A DNA stretch of 64,000 nt. Origin: Vagococcus allomyrinae. Lineage in GTDB: Bacteria > Bacillota > Bacilli > Lactobacillales > Vagococcaceae. A program made the position numbers and the translations under genes. Under the pieces are notes generated by a model that was given only the letters and a program-made list of their open reading frames with translations, was not told the origin of the DNA and searched no databases. This document shows positions 53,755 to 62,985 of the stretch, in pieces. Each line of letters opens with the position of its first letter. Positions within the stretch are counted from its first letter, which is position 1. Where the stretch lies: the NCBI RefSeq assembly GCF_017829975.1, contig NZ_JAEEGA010000009.1, forward strand, positions 172,688 through 236,687, given 5' to 3'.

Positions 53755-54510
53755 TTATGCCCCCTTACTTTTAGGTTTGATATCTAAGAAACCAGTATTG
53801 TAAAAAACCACACCCATTACGGCAGCTAGACCAGTAATGGCCATTACATCAAATTTCAAGTAAACCGTTAGTAAAAATCCTAAGAAATAGAATGGCATGA
53901 TTTTTTTCTTGCCCATAAAGCTTAACAACATGGCAATTCCCAATGCTGGCATTAATGCTCCGACAACTTGCAACGCTTCAACAAATGAGTCAGGTATCAT
54001 GTTTAATAAATTTTGCATAGGTTCTGCTCCGAAATACACTAAAACAAATGCTGGAATACCAACCACTAAGGTATTTAGAATACCTGAGGGCACAAAGTTC
54101 ATCAATCTCATTCCGGTAATATTCCCTTTGTCTAAAAACTCCTCTGCTTTGTGGACCCAAAGTGCATTGAGTGACATCGTCAATTGATTGGTTAAAATTC
54201 CGAATAGACTAAAAGGAACAGCAAAACCAACAGCCAGACTTGGGTCAGCCCCAGAAAGAATCGTCATTGCCGTTCCAAAGACAGCGGCTACAGGCAAATT
54301 CCCTGGCATTGTCCCACCAGCAGTAATCCATCCGAGATAAGCCAAGTTGATGTAGGCGGCTGCTTGCATGCCATTTACTGGATCTCCCATAGCCAGCGCG
54401 ACTAAAGTTCCCGTAACAATCGGATAGTCCCAGGTACGAGTAAGCAAATGAGATGGTTTCCAGCTAGAAAAAACAGCAATAATTCCAACGATAATAGCAG
54501 ATAGTAACAT
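53755..54510 (-). CDS. PTS EIIC component, mannose family (module iv)
   Basis: 251 residues with the conserved GDPVNGMQAAAYINLAYLG stretch and GGTMPGNLPVAAVFG. Membrane channel partner of EIID. Confidence 0.93.
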   Translation of the reverse strand: MLLSAIIVGIIAVFSSWKPSHLLTRTWDYPIVTGTLVALAMGDPVNGMQAAAYINLAYLGWITAGGTMPGNLPVAAVFGTAMTILSGADPSLAVGFAVPFSLFGILTNQLTMSLNALWVHKAEEFLDKGNITGMRLMNFVPSGILNTLVVGIPAFVLVYFGAEPMQNLLNMIPDSFVEALQVVGALMPALGIAMLLSFMGKKKIMPFYFLGFLLTVYLKFDVMAITGLAAVMGVVFYNTGFLDIKPKSKGA

Positions 54511-54523
54511 CTTTGTTCCTCCT

Positions 54524-55000
54524 TTATAAATATTTATCTAAACGAACTGCTTTTTGATCCGGAATGACGTGGATATCAATCGACATTCCAGCTTTGATTA
54601 ACTTTTTAAAAATAGCCCTTTCATCGTCAGACGCAGAGATGTTTTTGTAGAGAACACTTCGATTTTCTTTAGCTCCCATCCCACCAACAATCATTTCTGT
54701 GATTTGGCAGTCATTTTCCAAAAGGCTTTCGATAACTCTAGGGCCTTTTACTAAAATGATCACTTTTTTATCTGTATTTGGAATATCCCTAACAAATGAA
54801 ATGGCCTGCGCAACTGATTTCACCTGGATGTCAATGTCTGCGGGAGCGGACATTTTTAAAAGTTCTGACATAAAGTCATCTTTTGCAACATCATCGTCAA
54901 TAATTAAAATTTGATTTCCTCTTTTTTTCTTGACCCAAGCTGTCATTACTTGACCGTGAATCAAACGATCATCTACTCTGGTTAATACAATTTCACCCAT
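54524..55000 (-). CDS. PTS EIIB component, mannose family (module iv)
   Basis: 158 residues with RVDDRLIHGQV; phosphorylated His15. Four bases after the EIIA stop. Confidence 0.94.
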   Translation of the reverse strand: MGEIVLTRVDDRLIHGQVMTAWVKKKRGNQILIIDDDVAKDDFMSELLKMSAPADIDIQVKSVAQAISFVRDIPNTDKKVIILVKGPRVIESLLENDCQITEMIVGGMGAKENRSVLYKNISASDDERAIFKKLIKAGMSIDIHVIPDQKAVRLDKYL

Positions 55001-55003
55001 CGT

Positions 55004-55420
55004 TTACCCTTCCTTTCCCATTGTTTCAAATAGTTCTTTAATGCCATCTTTTCCAACTGCTTGCACATGTTTAGCTAATTCATCAAGTGACATAACATCT
55101 CGATTAGCAACCGCTTCGATCACCATCGGTAGATTGACGCCTGTGATAGATCGATAATTCACTTCATCTTTCAGTTCTTTGTAGTTTTGTGCGGTAACGT
55201 TGTATGGGCTTGCGCCAAAAATGTCACACAAAACCAAAACGCCATCGTTCATCGCTAACTCACGCATCTTTTCAGCGACTTCTTTTTTATAATCATCAAT
55301 ACTGGTTTCGTGGAAGAGACATAAGCAATCAACATTATCTGCTTCACCATAAATCAAGTTCAATGCTGAAACATAGCCTTTAGCTAGTTCTCCATGAGTT
55401 AGAATTAAAATTCCGATCAT
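55004..55420 (-). CDS. PTS EIIA component, mannose family (module iv)
   Basis: 138 residues with MIGILILTHGE; phosphorylated His9. First gene of the operon, preceded on the minus strand by AAGGAGG and a sigma-54 promoter. Confidence 0.94.
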   Translation of the reverse strand: MIGILILTHGELAKGYVSALNLIYGEADNVDCLCLFHETSIDDYKKEVAEKMRELAMNDGVLVLCDIFGASPYNVTAQNYKELKDEVNYRSITGVNLPMVIEAVANRDVMSLDELAKHVQAVGKDGIKELFETMGKEG

Positions 55421-55445
55421 TTGAACACCTCCTTAGTGGAATAAT

Positions 55446-55461
55446 AGCAATTATCATGCCA
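55446..55461 (-). promoter_or_regulatory. Sigma-54 (-24/-12) promoter of PTS module iv
   Basis: On the minus strand TGGCATGATAATTGCT fits TGGCACG-N4-TTGCW, with the same GG and GC spacing as the site at 38890. It lies 26 bases before the EIIA start. Confidence 0.92.
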
Positions 55462-55468
55462 AAAAATA

Positions 55469-55491
55469 AAAACCTTGTTAGACAAGGTTTT
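55469..55491 (-). terminator. Terminator of the second LevR-type gene
   Basis: AAAACCTTGT and ACAAGGTTTT (ten-base arms, loop of three) followed on the minus strand by T5ATTTTTT. It sits just upstream of the sigma-54 promoter. Confidence 0.82.
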
Positions 55492-55508
55492 ATCGTACAT
55501 ATTCGGTT

Positions 55509-55549
55509 GTGTGCCGAGGGAACTATCAGTGTGCCATGACTAGTGTGCC
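55509..55549 (-). promoter_or_regulatory. Three GGCACAC repeats, candidate activator-binding sites
   Basis: GTGTGCC on the plus strand at 55509-55515, 55529-55535 and 55543-55549, that is GGCACAC on the operon strand, spaced 20 and 14 bases apart, 48-104 bases upstream of the sigma-54 promoter. The last overlaps the end of the activator gene. Position and repetition fit an enhancer for the LevR-type protein. Confidence 0.5.
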
Positions 55550-58128
55550 AACCCAGTGCAATTAACACTGACCAACTCCATTATATAAGTGATCTCGCTG
55601 TCGTTGACGCTTATAGCAAATCTATTTTCGAGGGAATCGAACTGTTTTTTCAAAAAAGCATAAAGAACGGGATTGCTTTCCATTATGTCGTGAACGTTTT
55701 CTCGTTCAAATTGTTCTTTTCGAATTGCTCGTTCTAACAAGTTGCTGGCATGAAACAAATATTTAATCCAAAAGGCTGGATAGTTATCAATTATAAATTT
55801 ATTACCGATCGCCATTGCTTGCTTTTCTAGTAAGTCATATACGATTGAGGCATCTAAAAAGTTTAAATTTTCTTCTAGTATACAGATAATTTTTCGTTTG
55901 CGATCAATTTCATTGGTCCTACTTTCTTCTAGTTCCGTTATTTCCACGACACTATTCCCAATATAGCCACTTTGCTCGACAATATCTTGCGTTAACCTCT
56001 CTAAAGACATTTTAGGAAGTAATGCTTTTCTGTTCGCTTCAATGGCCATTGGGGTTGTCACCATCTTAATCGTTTTAGTCGGGATACCAGTTTTTTTGGT
56101 GATGATATCGCCAAATAGATTTAATGATCCCATATCACTTAGAAGGACAACACCTTTGCCTTGATCAATTTGTTGCACAAGAGCTGTTGCCTTTTCCAAG
56201 GCCTCGCCAACAGATTGTGCTAAAGGCATGTTCAAGCCTTTAGCATGGTCAACATCTAATATCTGATTAGCAGTTTTGGCCAGATCACTGGCTGCTTGTT
56301 CTCCGTGCATCAAAATGAGTACACCAATCTTTTTTTCTGAATATCGCTCATTCATGGCTTTTAAATACAGCGAAATGAAGTAGATCTCACTTTTAGGCAA
56401 ACGAATATTAAGTTGATCAGATATTTCTTGGTGTATCAGCCGAGCAATCGTCATTTCTCTAGCCAATTCATTTTTAGCGTAGACATTTTCTTCGTTGAAG
56501 GAAGCTTCTTTAAACGAGTATCCTTCACCAATTTTTTCAATCAAGGTATCCAAGTGTAAAGCGAGACTTTTGATATTGCTGTCATCAAGCGGATAGTCTT
56601 CAGCATCAGAAATCTTTTTCAGGATGGCCATCGTTACCTCGTAATTTTTGCGAGAGACGATTTTGAAAAGAGGTTGTTGATATTTCCGATTGTTTGAGGC
56701 CAATTGTGAAGCTTTCCCTTGGATCAGCTCTCTTAAAGAAGAGATGTTCTCTTCTTTATGCAAATACTTTTCGTAAATATCCAGGACGTCATTAGAGATA
56801 CTTGTTTCTTCAACTAAGATAAATGGGTTTGATCGCTCTTTATCATCTGGCGAAAATACAAAATCAGAAATTTGCAGCATTTTCAATTTTTCTTTCATTT
56901 CATTTTCCGACATAGTATCAGAATGTGCAAAATAGAATTGATCAATCAAATAGGTTGAGAGATGGGATAATTTTATATGAATGTCAGGATCGTTTTTTGC
57001 TAGACTTTCCACTAAAGCATTGGCACAAAGCAGTTGGATATCATTTCGTAGCTGACCAATATTACCGATCGTATCGTATTGAAGAAAGAAGCGAATAACA
57101 TCCTCATTAACAATTAACTTTTTACCTATTTTTTTTGATTCTTGATTAAATGAAAAATGAACCAGTTGGATTTTTTCGTTGATACCTCTTTCTTTAACAC
57201 TAGGCATCGAAATAACCAAAGGAATTCTACGCAGAAATGTTGACAGGATAGTTCCTTGAATGTCTTCAGTCGTGGCGCCGATAATCAGAACATTCACCTT
57301 TCTTGTGATGTCTGTTTCTCCCAATCGATAGAACTCCCCACGATCGATAATTGAAAATAACATTTCTTGTCCTTCAGCAGGTAGCCGATGAATCTCATCT
57401 AAAAATAAAATCCCACCATCTGCGGTTTCAACCACACCGATCTTATCCTCGTTAGCACCAGTAAAGGCATTTTTTTTGTGTCCAAACAATTGATCAAGTA
57501 GCAGTTGTTGATTATTGGAGTAATCAGCACAATTAAACACGATAAATGGAGCGTCACTTTTGACAGTTTTGGCGTGGACCGCGTATTGATACATAAATGA
57601 TGCAAAAGTTGTTTTACCTGAACCTGATGGCCCAGTAATCAATGTATGTAAACCATGAGGGGGATATAACAGGGCTGCTTTGGCTTGCTTAACAGCATTA
57701 GAAAGAGAGCCGTCATATCCGATAAGTTCACTAAAAGGGTAGTCCGAGGAAATAGTTGGTTGTCCACTGACTAAATAGTCGGAAAAAGCATCCAGATTTT
57801 CAAACTCGAGTTGCTTTATCGGCTGATTCAAATGATCTTCTACCTCTTGTTTGCTTAAAAAAAATACCGGACGTCCCACAATTTTGATTGCTAGTTCTTC
57901 TTCAACTAGTTTATTAAGTTCTCTGCTGACGTTATAGCGAACAATTCCAAGGGCTTCTGAAATTGACTGCGCATCTGTTTGTAATTTATCCTTAGTCACA
58001 AAAAACTGAATGGTCATAGATTGAAGATAGTGATAGATGTCTTCTTTTCTTCCCAAATCCTTTTCTCCTTTATAAATTATTCGTAACGCGATGAAAGTGC
58101 TGTCATTTTTTCTGGTTGAGACTTGCAA
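55540..58128 (-). CDS. LevR-type sigma-54-dependent activator with PRD and PTS domains (module iv)
   Basis: 862 residues with the same order as the protein at 36267: N-terminal HTH (about 25-100), AAA+ domain with Walker A GPSGSGKT, GAFTGAN loop, Walker B GGILFLDEI, PRD, EIIA(Man)-like domain with His608 in LILMHGEQAAS, EIIB-like region and C-terminal PRD. Encoded upstream of and colinear with the PTS genes it should control. The ORF starts at ATG 58128; on the minus strand AAGGAGAAAAGG lies further inside, before an in-frame ATG/GTG-free stretch, so a shorter form starting near residue 24 is possible. Confidence 0.92.
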   Translation of the reverse strand: MQVSTRKNDSTFIALRIIYKGEKDLGRKEDIYHYLQSMTIQFFVTKDKLQTDAQSISEALGIVRYNVSRELNKLVEEELAIKIVGRPVFFLSKQEVEDHLNQPIKQLEFENLDAFSDYLVSGQPTISSDYPFSELIGYDGSLSNAVKQAKAALLYPPHGLHTLITGPSGSGKTTFASFMYQYAVHAKTVKSDAPFIVFNCADYSNNQQLLLDQLFGHKKNAFTGANEDKIGVVETADGGILFLDEIHRLPAEGQEMLFSIIDRGEFYRLGETDITRKVNVLIIGATTEDIQGTILSTFLRRIPLVISMPSVKERGINEKIQLVHFSFNQESKKIGKKLIVNEDVIRFFLQYDTIGNIGQLRNDIQLLCANALVESLAKNDPDIHIKLSHLSTYLIDQFYFAHSDTMSENEMKEKLKMLQISDFVFSPDDKERSNPFILVEETSISNDVLDIYEKYLHKEENISSLRELIQGKASQLASNNRKYQQPLFKIVSRKNYEVTMAILKKISDAEDYPLDDSNIKSLALHLDTLIEKIGEGYSFKEASFNEENVYAKNELAREMTIARLIHQEISDQLNIRLPKSEIYFISLYLKAMNERYSEKKIGVLILMHGEQAASDLAKTANQILDVDHAKGLNMPLAQSVGEALEKATALVQQIDQGKGVVLLSDMGSLNLFGDIITKKTGIPTKTIKMVTTPMAIEANRKALLPKMSLERLTQDIVEQSGYIGNSVVEITELEESRTNEIDRKRKIICILEENLNFLDASIVYDLLEKQAMAIGNKFIIDNYPAFWIKYLFHASNLLERAIRKEQFERENVHDIMESNPVLYAFLKKQFDSLENRFAISVNDSEITYIMELVSVNCTGLAH

Positions 58129-58490
58129 CTGAAAGCCTTAAATTTATCCTACATTCTACAGGATAATATTAGTTATGACAACTAGACTAGAAAAAAATCC
58201 ACAATTATCAAAATAAATCGATCAATTTTAAGCTCTTTTGATTTTTCCAGAAAGGTTGTTTTTGCCCTTTAGAATCACCTTGTTTACAGCTAATTATTAG
58301 GGAATAGATGATGGATGAGACCATAAACAGTCTATTAAAATGTTGATTGACTTCTTTTCGCTGAAAGTTCTTTCAGCTATTCGGTTATAATTAGCGGTTC
58401 TTATAACGCATTGTTAACGAACGGAGGGCATGATATGCTTTATTCCGCAATAAAATGAACAGAAAGCAATCAACCAATAGAGGTGAGTAA
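58129..58490. other. Divergent intergenic region with palindromic operator-like site
   Basis: Contains GCTGAAAGTTCTTTCAGC (58360-58377), a near-perfect palindrome directly before a TATAAT (58386-58391) that probably serves the transglutaminase-like gene. On the other side TATCCT/AGGATA (58145-58165) lies near the start of the LevR-type gene. Nothing else was recognised. Confidence 0.55.
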
Positions 58491-59429
58491 ATGAAGCGAA
58501 AAAGCAGAAGGCGCTCTTCAAACAACACCCATTCTCAACGATCTTCCATTAAGATAAACGATAGAAGATATCGGGAAATGAAGGCCCAAAAAACTCAAAA
58601 AAGACGAAAAATCATTATGGTGGTTTGCCTGATCGTTATTGCTATCACAAGTACCTTAGGTAGTTTGATTGTTCAACATCAACTTAGTGAGAAGCAACTA
58701 CTAGCCATTACTACCGGGGCAAACATGACAAACGAGCTTTCTAAGCTATTTTCAACTGCTCTTTTAAGTGGTAAAGAAGAAGTGGATCTTTCAGCTTTTT
58801 CGATGTCAGACAAGGAATTGACGGCGGATTTAGTAAAAAATGCCTACAGTGAAGCTTATTTTCAAAGTCCCTATATGATTGGGACAACCGAACGTTTAAA
58901 GAATTACGATGAAACAACCAAAATAGCCACAATTGACTATGATATAAATGAGTGGCAGCGCAAAAGAAAACAAGTGAAAGCACATCGAAAAGTTCAGGCG
59001 ATTGTAAAAGATAAAATTTATTATGAGATGGATGATTTACAAAAAGCGCAAGTCTTAAATGATTACTTATGTGAGACGATCACTTACAGTAAAAGAAGTG
59101 AATTGCTTGGTACAGCAGATGATATTCGGAATGTTTATGGCGCCATCATCGAAAAAAAAGCGGTGTGTCTAGGATATGCCTATGCTTATAAGGCTTTGAT
59201 GGACGAGGTGGGAATTCCTTGTGTAGTCGTAGTGGGACATGCAAGAGAATATCATGCTTGGAACAAAATTAGCATAGACGGGAAATGGCGTGTGGTAGAT
59301 GTGACTTGGAATGACTCTCCCCAAAATAAAAATCAGTACTTCAATTTGACCGATGCTGAAAATGCTGATCATGAGCAGTATGACTACTTTGTTCTTAGTG
59401 AATATGTTGCCGATTATATTGCTAATTGA
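58491..59429 (+). CDS. Membrane-anchored transglutaminase-like protein
   Basis: 312 residues. A very basic N-terminus (residues 1-40) is followed by one membrane segment (about 41-62) and an extracellular part. The transglutaminase core is in the last 120 residues: KAVCLGYAYAYKALMDEVG (catalytic Cys near 225), HAWNKISIDGKW (His) and VDVTWND (Asp). Proteins of this kind often work as cell-surface peptidases or cross-linkers; the substrate is unknown. Single gene. The lysine- and arginine-rich start may bind membrane phospholipid or DNA. Confidence 0.85.
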   Translation: MKRKSRRRSSNNTHSQRSSIKINDRRYREMKAQKTQKRRKIIMVVCLIVIAITSTLGSLIVQHQLSEKQLLAITTGANMTNELSKLFSTALLSGKEEVDLSAFSMSDKELTADLVKNAYSEAYFQSPYMIGTTERLKNYDETTKIATIDYDINEWQRKRKQVKAHRKVQAIVKDKIYYEMDDLQKAQVLNDYLCETITYSKRSELLGTADDIRNVYGAIIEKKAVCLGYAYAYKALMDEVGIPCVVVVGHAREYHAWNKISIDGKWRVVDVTWNDSPQNKNQYFNLTDAENADHEQYDYFVLSEYVADYIAN

Positions 59430-59446
59430 GGGGTTAAACTTTTTTT

Positions 59447-59624
59447 AGACAAAGGAGTAGCCCTCAGTTGGAGGCTGAGGGCTAGGAGATGCTTAGTTAT
59501 CTGAGATAACTAAACGAATGAAAAAGTTTTGTTAGGGTTGTTTGTTGGTATATGTATATAATAACGGGGAAATATGAAGAAGTTGTGAGGATAAATCAAG
59601 GATAGTGGGGATTTTTTGTTAAGG
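59447..59624 (+). repeat. Hairpin/short-ORF repeat element, copy 3
   Basis: Nearly identical to copy 4 over the full length and to copy 2 over the first 100 bases: AGCCCTCAG/CTGAGGGCT hairpin, AGGAG, TTAGTTATC/GATAACTAA hairpin, ATGAAAAAG, then TTGTTTGTTGGTATA. The A5 tract gives MKKFC and a stop; with A6 it would read MKKVLLGLFVGICI. It ends with GGGGATTTTTTGTTAAG. Confidence 0.85.
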
Positions 59625-59677
59625 AAGCTGACTACTTTTTTATTTCAAGTTGCGTACGCCATGATAAAAATTAATGC

Positions 59678-60610
59678 TTATTGATAAGTCTTTAAAAGAG
59701 TATGGGCTTTATCTAAGAGCCAATCAATCATTTCTCTCGGCTCAATCACCTTTGCTTCGGCTCCCAGCTGAAGAACAAACTCGGCCGTAAAGTTCAAATC
59801 AGATTGGGCTAAGCGACCGTCAATGTAGCCACTGCCATCCTTATTAATCACTAGAGAGTCTCGTAAATAAGGGGCTTCAAGACATTTATTCACCCCAATT
59901 TCTCCCAGTTCAATCAAAAGCTTTAAGGTATCCTTAGGTTGATAGTCCGTTTCAATCGTTTTAAGAGGGACACTATTTTCAATGGGGTCCGCCAATTGGG
60001 TCACTGAAAGGACCCTGTCAATGCGATAATACCTTAAGTCATTTAGCGCCAAATCTCTGGCATACAAATACCATAACCCATTGCTTGCGTAGACGCCCAT
60101 CGGTTCAAGTGTTTTTTCTGAGCGCTTAGTTTGAGAGTGATAGGTTACAAGCAGTCTGTTTTTAGACAAAGCTGCCGCCATTATCTCCGATAAAAAAGGT
60201 GTACTCACCATTTGTGGCGGTTGCCTTAATTGAAAGACCTCTGATAATTTTTCTAAGCGATTGCGTAGAGAGAGGGAGACGACAGACAATAATTTCTCGC
60301 GAGCGGCCGTCACATTTAGTTGGAAAGGGAAATCTTGAAAATCAGCTAAGGAAGACATGGCAAAAAATAAGGAGACAATCTCGTCTTCTAAAAAAAGGAT
60401 AGGCGGCAATAACTGATTGTCTAAAACCTGAAACCCGCCGTAACGTCCTTGACTGGATTCAATGTACAGCCCCATATCAGCCAAATCCGCTAAATATCGA
60501 TAGACACTACGAATAGATAAAGCAAACTCATCAGCTAATTCTTGGGCGGTAAACTGTTTTTTATTTTGAACATACCAAAGCATCTCATATAATTTTTGTG
60601 TGCGACTCAT
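59678..60610 (-). CDS. WYL-domain HTH transcriptional regulator (YafY/PafC type)
   Basis: About 310 residues. N-terminal winged HTH (MSRTQKLYEMLWYVQ, FTAQELADEFALSIRSVYRYLADL), a WYL domain at about 150-220 (GLWYLYARDLALNDLRYYRIDRV) and a WCX C-terminal part. The start at 60610 follows GGAAGGAGATC; an upstream ATG at 60658 lacks a site. Divergent from the UvrA-like gene and probably its regulator, sensing a nucleic-acid or small ligand. Confidence 0.88.
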   Translation of the reverse strand: MSRTQKLYEMLWYVQNKKQFTAQELADEFALSIRSVYRYLADLADMGLYIESSQGRYGGFQVLDNQLLPPILFLEDEIVSLFFAMSSLADFQDFPFQLNVTAAREKLLSVVSLSLRNRLEKLSEVFQLRQPPQMVSTPFLSEIMAAALSKNRLLVTYHSQTKRSEKTLEPMGVYASNGLWYLYARDLALNDLRYYRIDRVLSVTQLADPIENSVPLKTIETDYQPKDTLKLLIELGEIGVNKCLEAPYLRDSLVINKDGSGYIDGRLAQSDLNFTAEFVLQLGAEAKVIEPREMIDWLLDKAHTLLKTYQ

Positions 60611-60702
60611 TTGATGATCTCCTTCCATTAATTTTTTAAACCTGACACGTTTTGTCATGTTATAAGTATATCATTAAGTCATCACAAAAAGGAGGATGAC
60701 TG

Positions 60703-62931
60703 ATGACAAAATCAATTATCATACAAGGCGCTACGACTAATAACTTAAAGGGGGTTAATTTAGCCATCGCTAAAAATCAAATTACGGCGTTTGTTGGTGT
60801 TTCCGGTTCAGGAAAAACCTCTTTAGTCATTAATACGATTGCCGCCGAAGCGCAACAACAACTGGCTGACACCTATCCTAGTTTCCTGCGTAATCGCCTG
60901 CCTCACTATGGCCGACCAGAAGTAACATCTATTGAAAATCTTTCGCCAGTCGTTATGGTGAATCAAAAATCTTTAGGGGATAACAGCCGTTCAACTGTGG
61001 GAACGGCCGCTGATATTAACCCAGCATTGAGACTCCTTTACTCCCGATTTGGCCAGCCGTTTGTTGGCTTTTCAGATCGCTTTTCTTTCAATAATCCAGC
61101 AGGTATGTGCGTGCATTGCCAAGGGCTTGGTCGGGTCCATACTTTTAGAATCCCTGAACTATTAGATCAGACTAAATCACTGAATGAGGGGGCCATTAAT
61201 TTTCCAACTTTCGAACCAGGCAGTTATCGCTGGAAACGGTATGTCGATTCAGGGCTTTTTGATAATGAGAAAAAACTAGCGGATTATGCACCTGAAGAAA
61301 TGGAAGTCCTTTTATATTCGGAACAGATGAAACCACCACATCCGAAAAAAAACTGGTACCGTTCTAGTCTCTATGAAGGGCTTATCCCCCGCATCCAAAG
61401 AACCTTCATTAAGAACCCGTCAAAAGGGTATCAAAAATATCAACCAGCCATTGAACGAATTAGTCAATCTGAACTGTGCCCTAAGTGTCAAGGGTATCGT
61501 TTAAATCAGGAAGTTTTAAGTTGTAAGCTTAATGGCTTACATATTGGCGAATGTCTTGAGCTAGAATTACGAGAGTTACAAGCGTTTATGACTCAACTCA
61601 AAGATTCGGAAGCCGGGCCGATTGTTGAGCAACTTCAGCGCCAAATAGGTTATCTGTGTCAAGTCGGGTTAAATTATTTAACCCTTGCTCGAGAGACCAG
61701 TTCCTTATCTGGTGGCGAGTCTCAACGAATTAAACTGGTCAGATATATCGGGAGTAGTTTAAGCGACATGTTGTATATTCTCGATGAACCAAGTATTGGC
61801 TTACACCCCTATGACATTCAAGCGATTCGTCAATTACTTACAGCCATTAAAGAAAAAGGCAATACGATGTTACTGATTGATCATGACGAAGAGATTATTC
61901 AGCTAGCTGAGACAATCGTTGAACTTGGACCAGAAGCAGGCGCTAAAGGTGGAGAAATTGTTGGTGTGATGGATTACCAAAGCTGGTTAACCAATCAAAA
62001 GCAGATCTCTGACCTTAAACGCAGAAAAAAGAAAATGACCATGGATCAGACATTTAAGGTTGACAGTTTGACCTTGAATAATTTGCAGAATGTCTCTATT
62101 TCACTTCCTAAAGAGGGCCTGATTGCGGTCACTGGTGTTGCCGGTTCAGGAAAAAGTTCCTTTGCAAAAGAATTAGCCAAAGCTTATCCTGACGAGACGG
62201 TCTACGTCGATCAAAAGAGCATTCGCGGGAGCCGGCGCTCGACCATTGCCAGTTATATTGAGCTGTTTGATCCGATTCGCCAGTTATTTGCTCAAGCCAA
62301 TCAAGTGAAAAGTGGGCTGTTTAGTTTCAATGGTGGTGGTGCTTGTCCAAATTGCAAAGGGAAGGGCTTCATTGAAATCGAGCTGGCTTTTATGGAACCC
62401 GTTAGAAGCCGATGTGAGGCCTGTCAGGGAAAACGCTACAGCCAAGAAGCCCTTAGCTATCAGTATCGTGAGTTGGCGATTGATGAAGTCTTATCCTTAA
62501 CATTAGTTGATGCTTCCTCGTTTTTTGAGGATCAGCCTAAGTGTCTCAAACCATTAACTTGGTTAAATAAAATTGGACTAGGTTACCTGACATTAGGGCA
62601 AACATTGGATACCTTATCCGGTGGCGAACTTCAGCGATTAAAGTTAGCTTTGCAATTAACCAATGAGTCCAAACTGTTTATTTTAGATGAACCTACAACA
62701 GGACTTAGTCGAAAAGACACAGCAGCATTATTCTCTATTTTTGATGAATTAATCGAAAAGAAGAACACCGTAATGGTGATTGAGCATCAGATAGATGTCG
62801 TTAGAGCAGCGGACTGGCTGATTGATTTTGGCCCTGGTTCTGGTAAAGAAGGAGGAAGGGTACTCTATGAAGGAAGGCCAGAAGAGGCTTGGCGGTGTGC
62901 TGAATCTTTGACTGGACGGTATTTGGTTTAG
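60703..62931 (+). CDS. UvrA-like ABC ATPase, short UvrA2-type
   Basis: 742 residues, about 200 fewer than the repair UvrA. Two ABC cores: Walker A GVSGSGKTS (near 32-40) and GVAGSGKSS, signatures SLSGGESQRIKL and TLSGGELQRLKL, Walker B ILDEPS and ILDEPT. Zinc-finger cysteines CVHCQGLG, CPKCQGYR, CPNCKGKG and CEACQGKR are present, whereas the UvrB-binding insert is reduced. Short UvrA2 proteins are linked to resistance against DNA-binding drugs. The AAGGAGG ribosome site and a TGACA...TGTCA dyad (near 60641-60656) lie upstream. Confidence 0.88.
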   Translation: MTKSIIIQGATTNNLKGVNLAIAKNQITAFVGVSGSGKTSLVINTIAAEAQQQLADTYPSFLRNRLPHYGRPEVTSIENLSPVVMVNQKSLGDNSRSTVGTAADINPALRLLYSRFGQPFVGFSDRFSFNNPAGMCVHCQGLGRVHTFRIPELLDQTKSLNEGAINFPTFEPGSYRWKRYVDSGLFDNEKKLADYAPEEMEVLLYSEQMKPPHPKKNWYRSSLYEGLIPRIQRTFIKNPSKGYQKYQPAIERISQSELCPKCQGYRLNQEVLSCKLNGLHIGECLELELRELQAFMTQLKDSEAGPIVEQLQRQIGYLCQVGLNYLTLARETSSLSGGESQRIKLVRYIGSSLSDMLYILDEPSIGLHPYDIQAIRQLLTAIKEKGNTMLLIDHDEEIIQLAETIVELGPEAGAKGGEIVGVMDYQSWLTNQKQISDLKRRKKKMTMDQTFKVDSLTLNNLQNVSISLPKEGLIAVTGVAGSGKSSFAKELAKAYPDETVYVDQKSIRGSRRSTIASYIELFDPIRQLFAQANQVKSGLFSFNGGGACPNCKGKGFIEIELAFMEPVRSRCEACQGKRYSQEALSYQYRELAIDEVLSLTLVDASSFFEDQPKCLKPLTWLNKIGLGYLTLGQTLDTLSGGELQRLKLALQLTNESKLFILDEPTTGLSRKDTAALFSIFDELIEKKNTVMVIEHQIDVVRAADWLIDFGPGSGKEGGRVLYEGRPEEAWRCAESLTGRYLV

Positions 62932-62985
62932 GCGTTTAGTTGAGATCGTTATGGAAAATCCAATCAACATGGAAAACAAGCTGGG

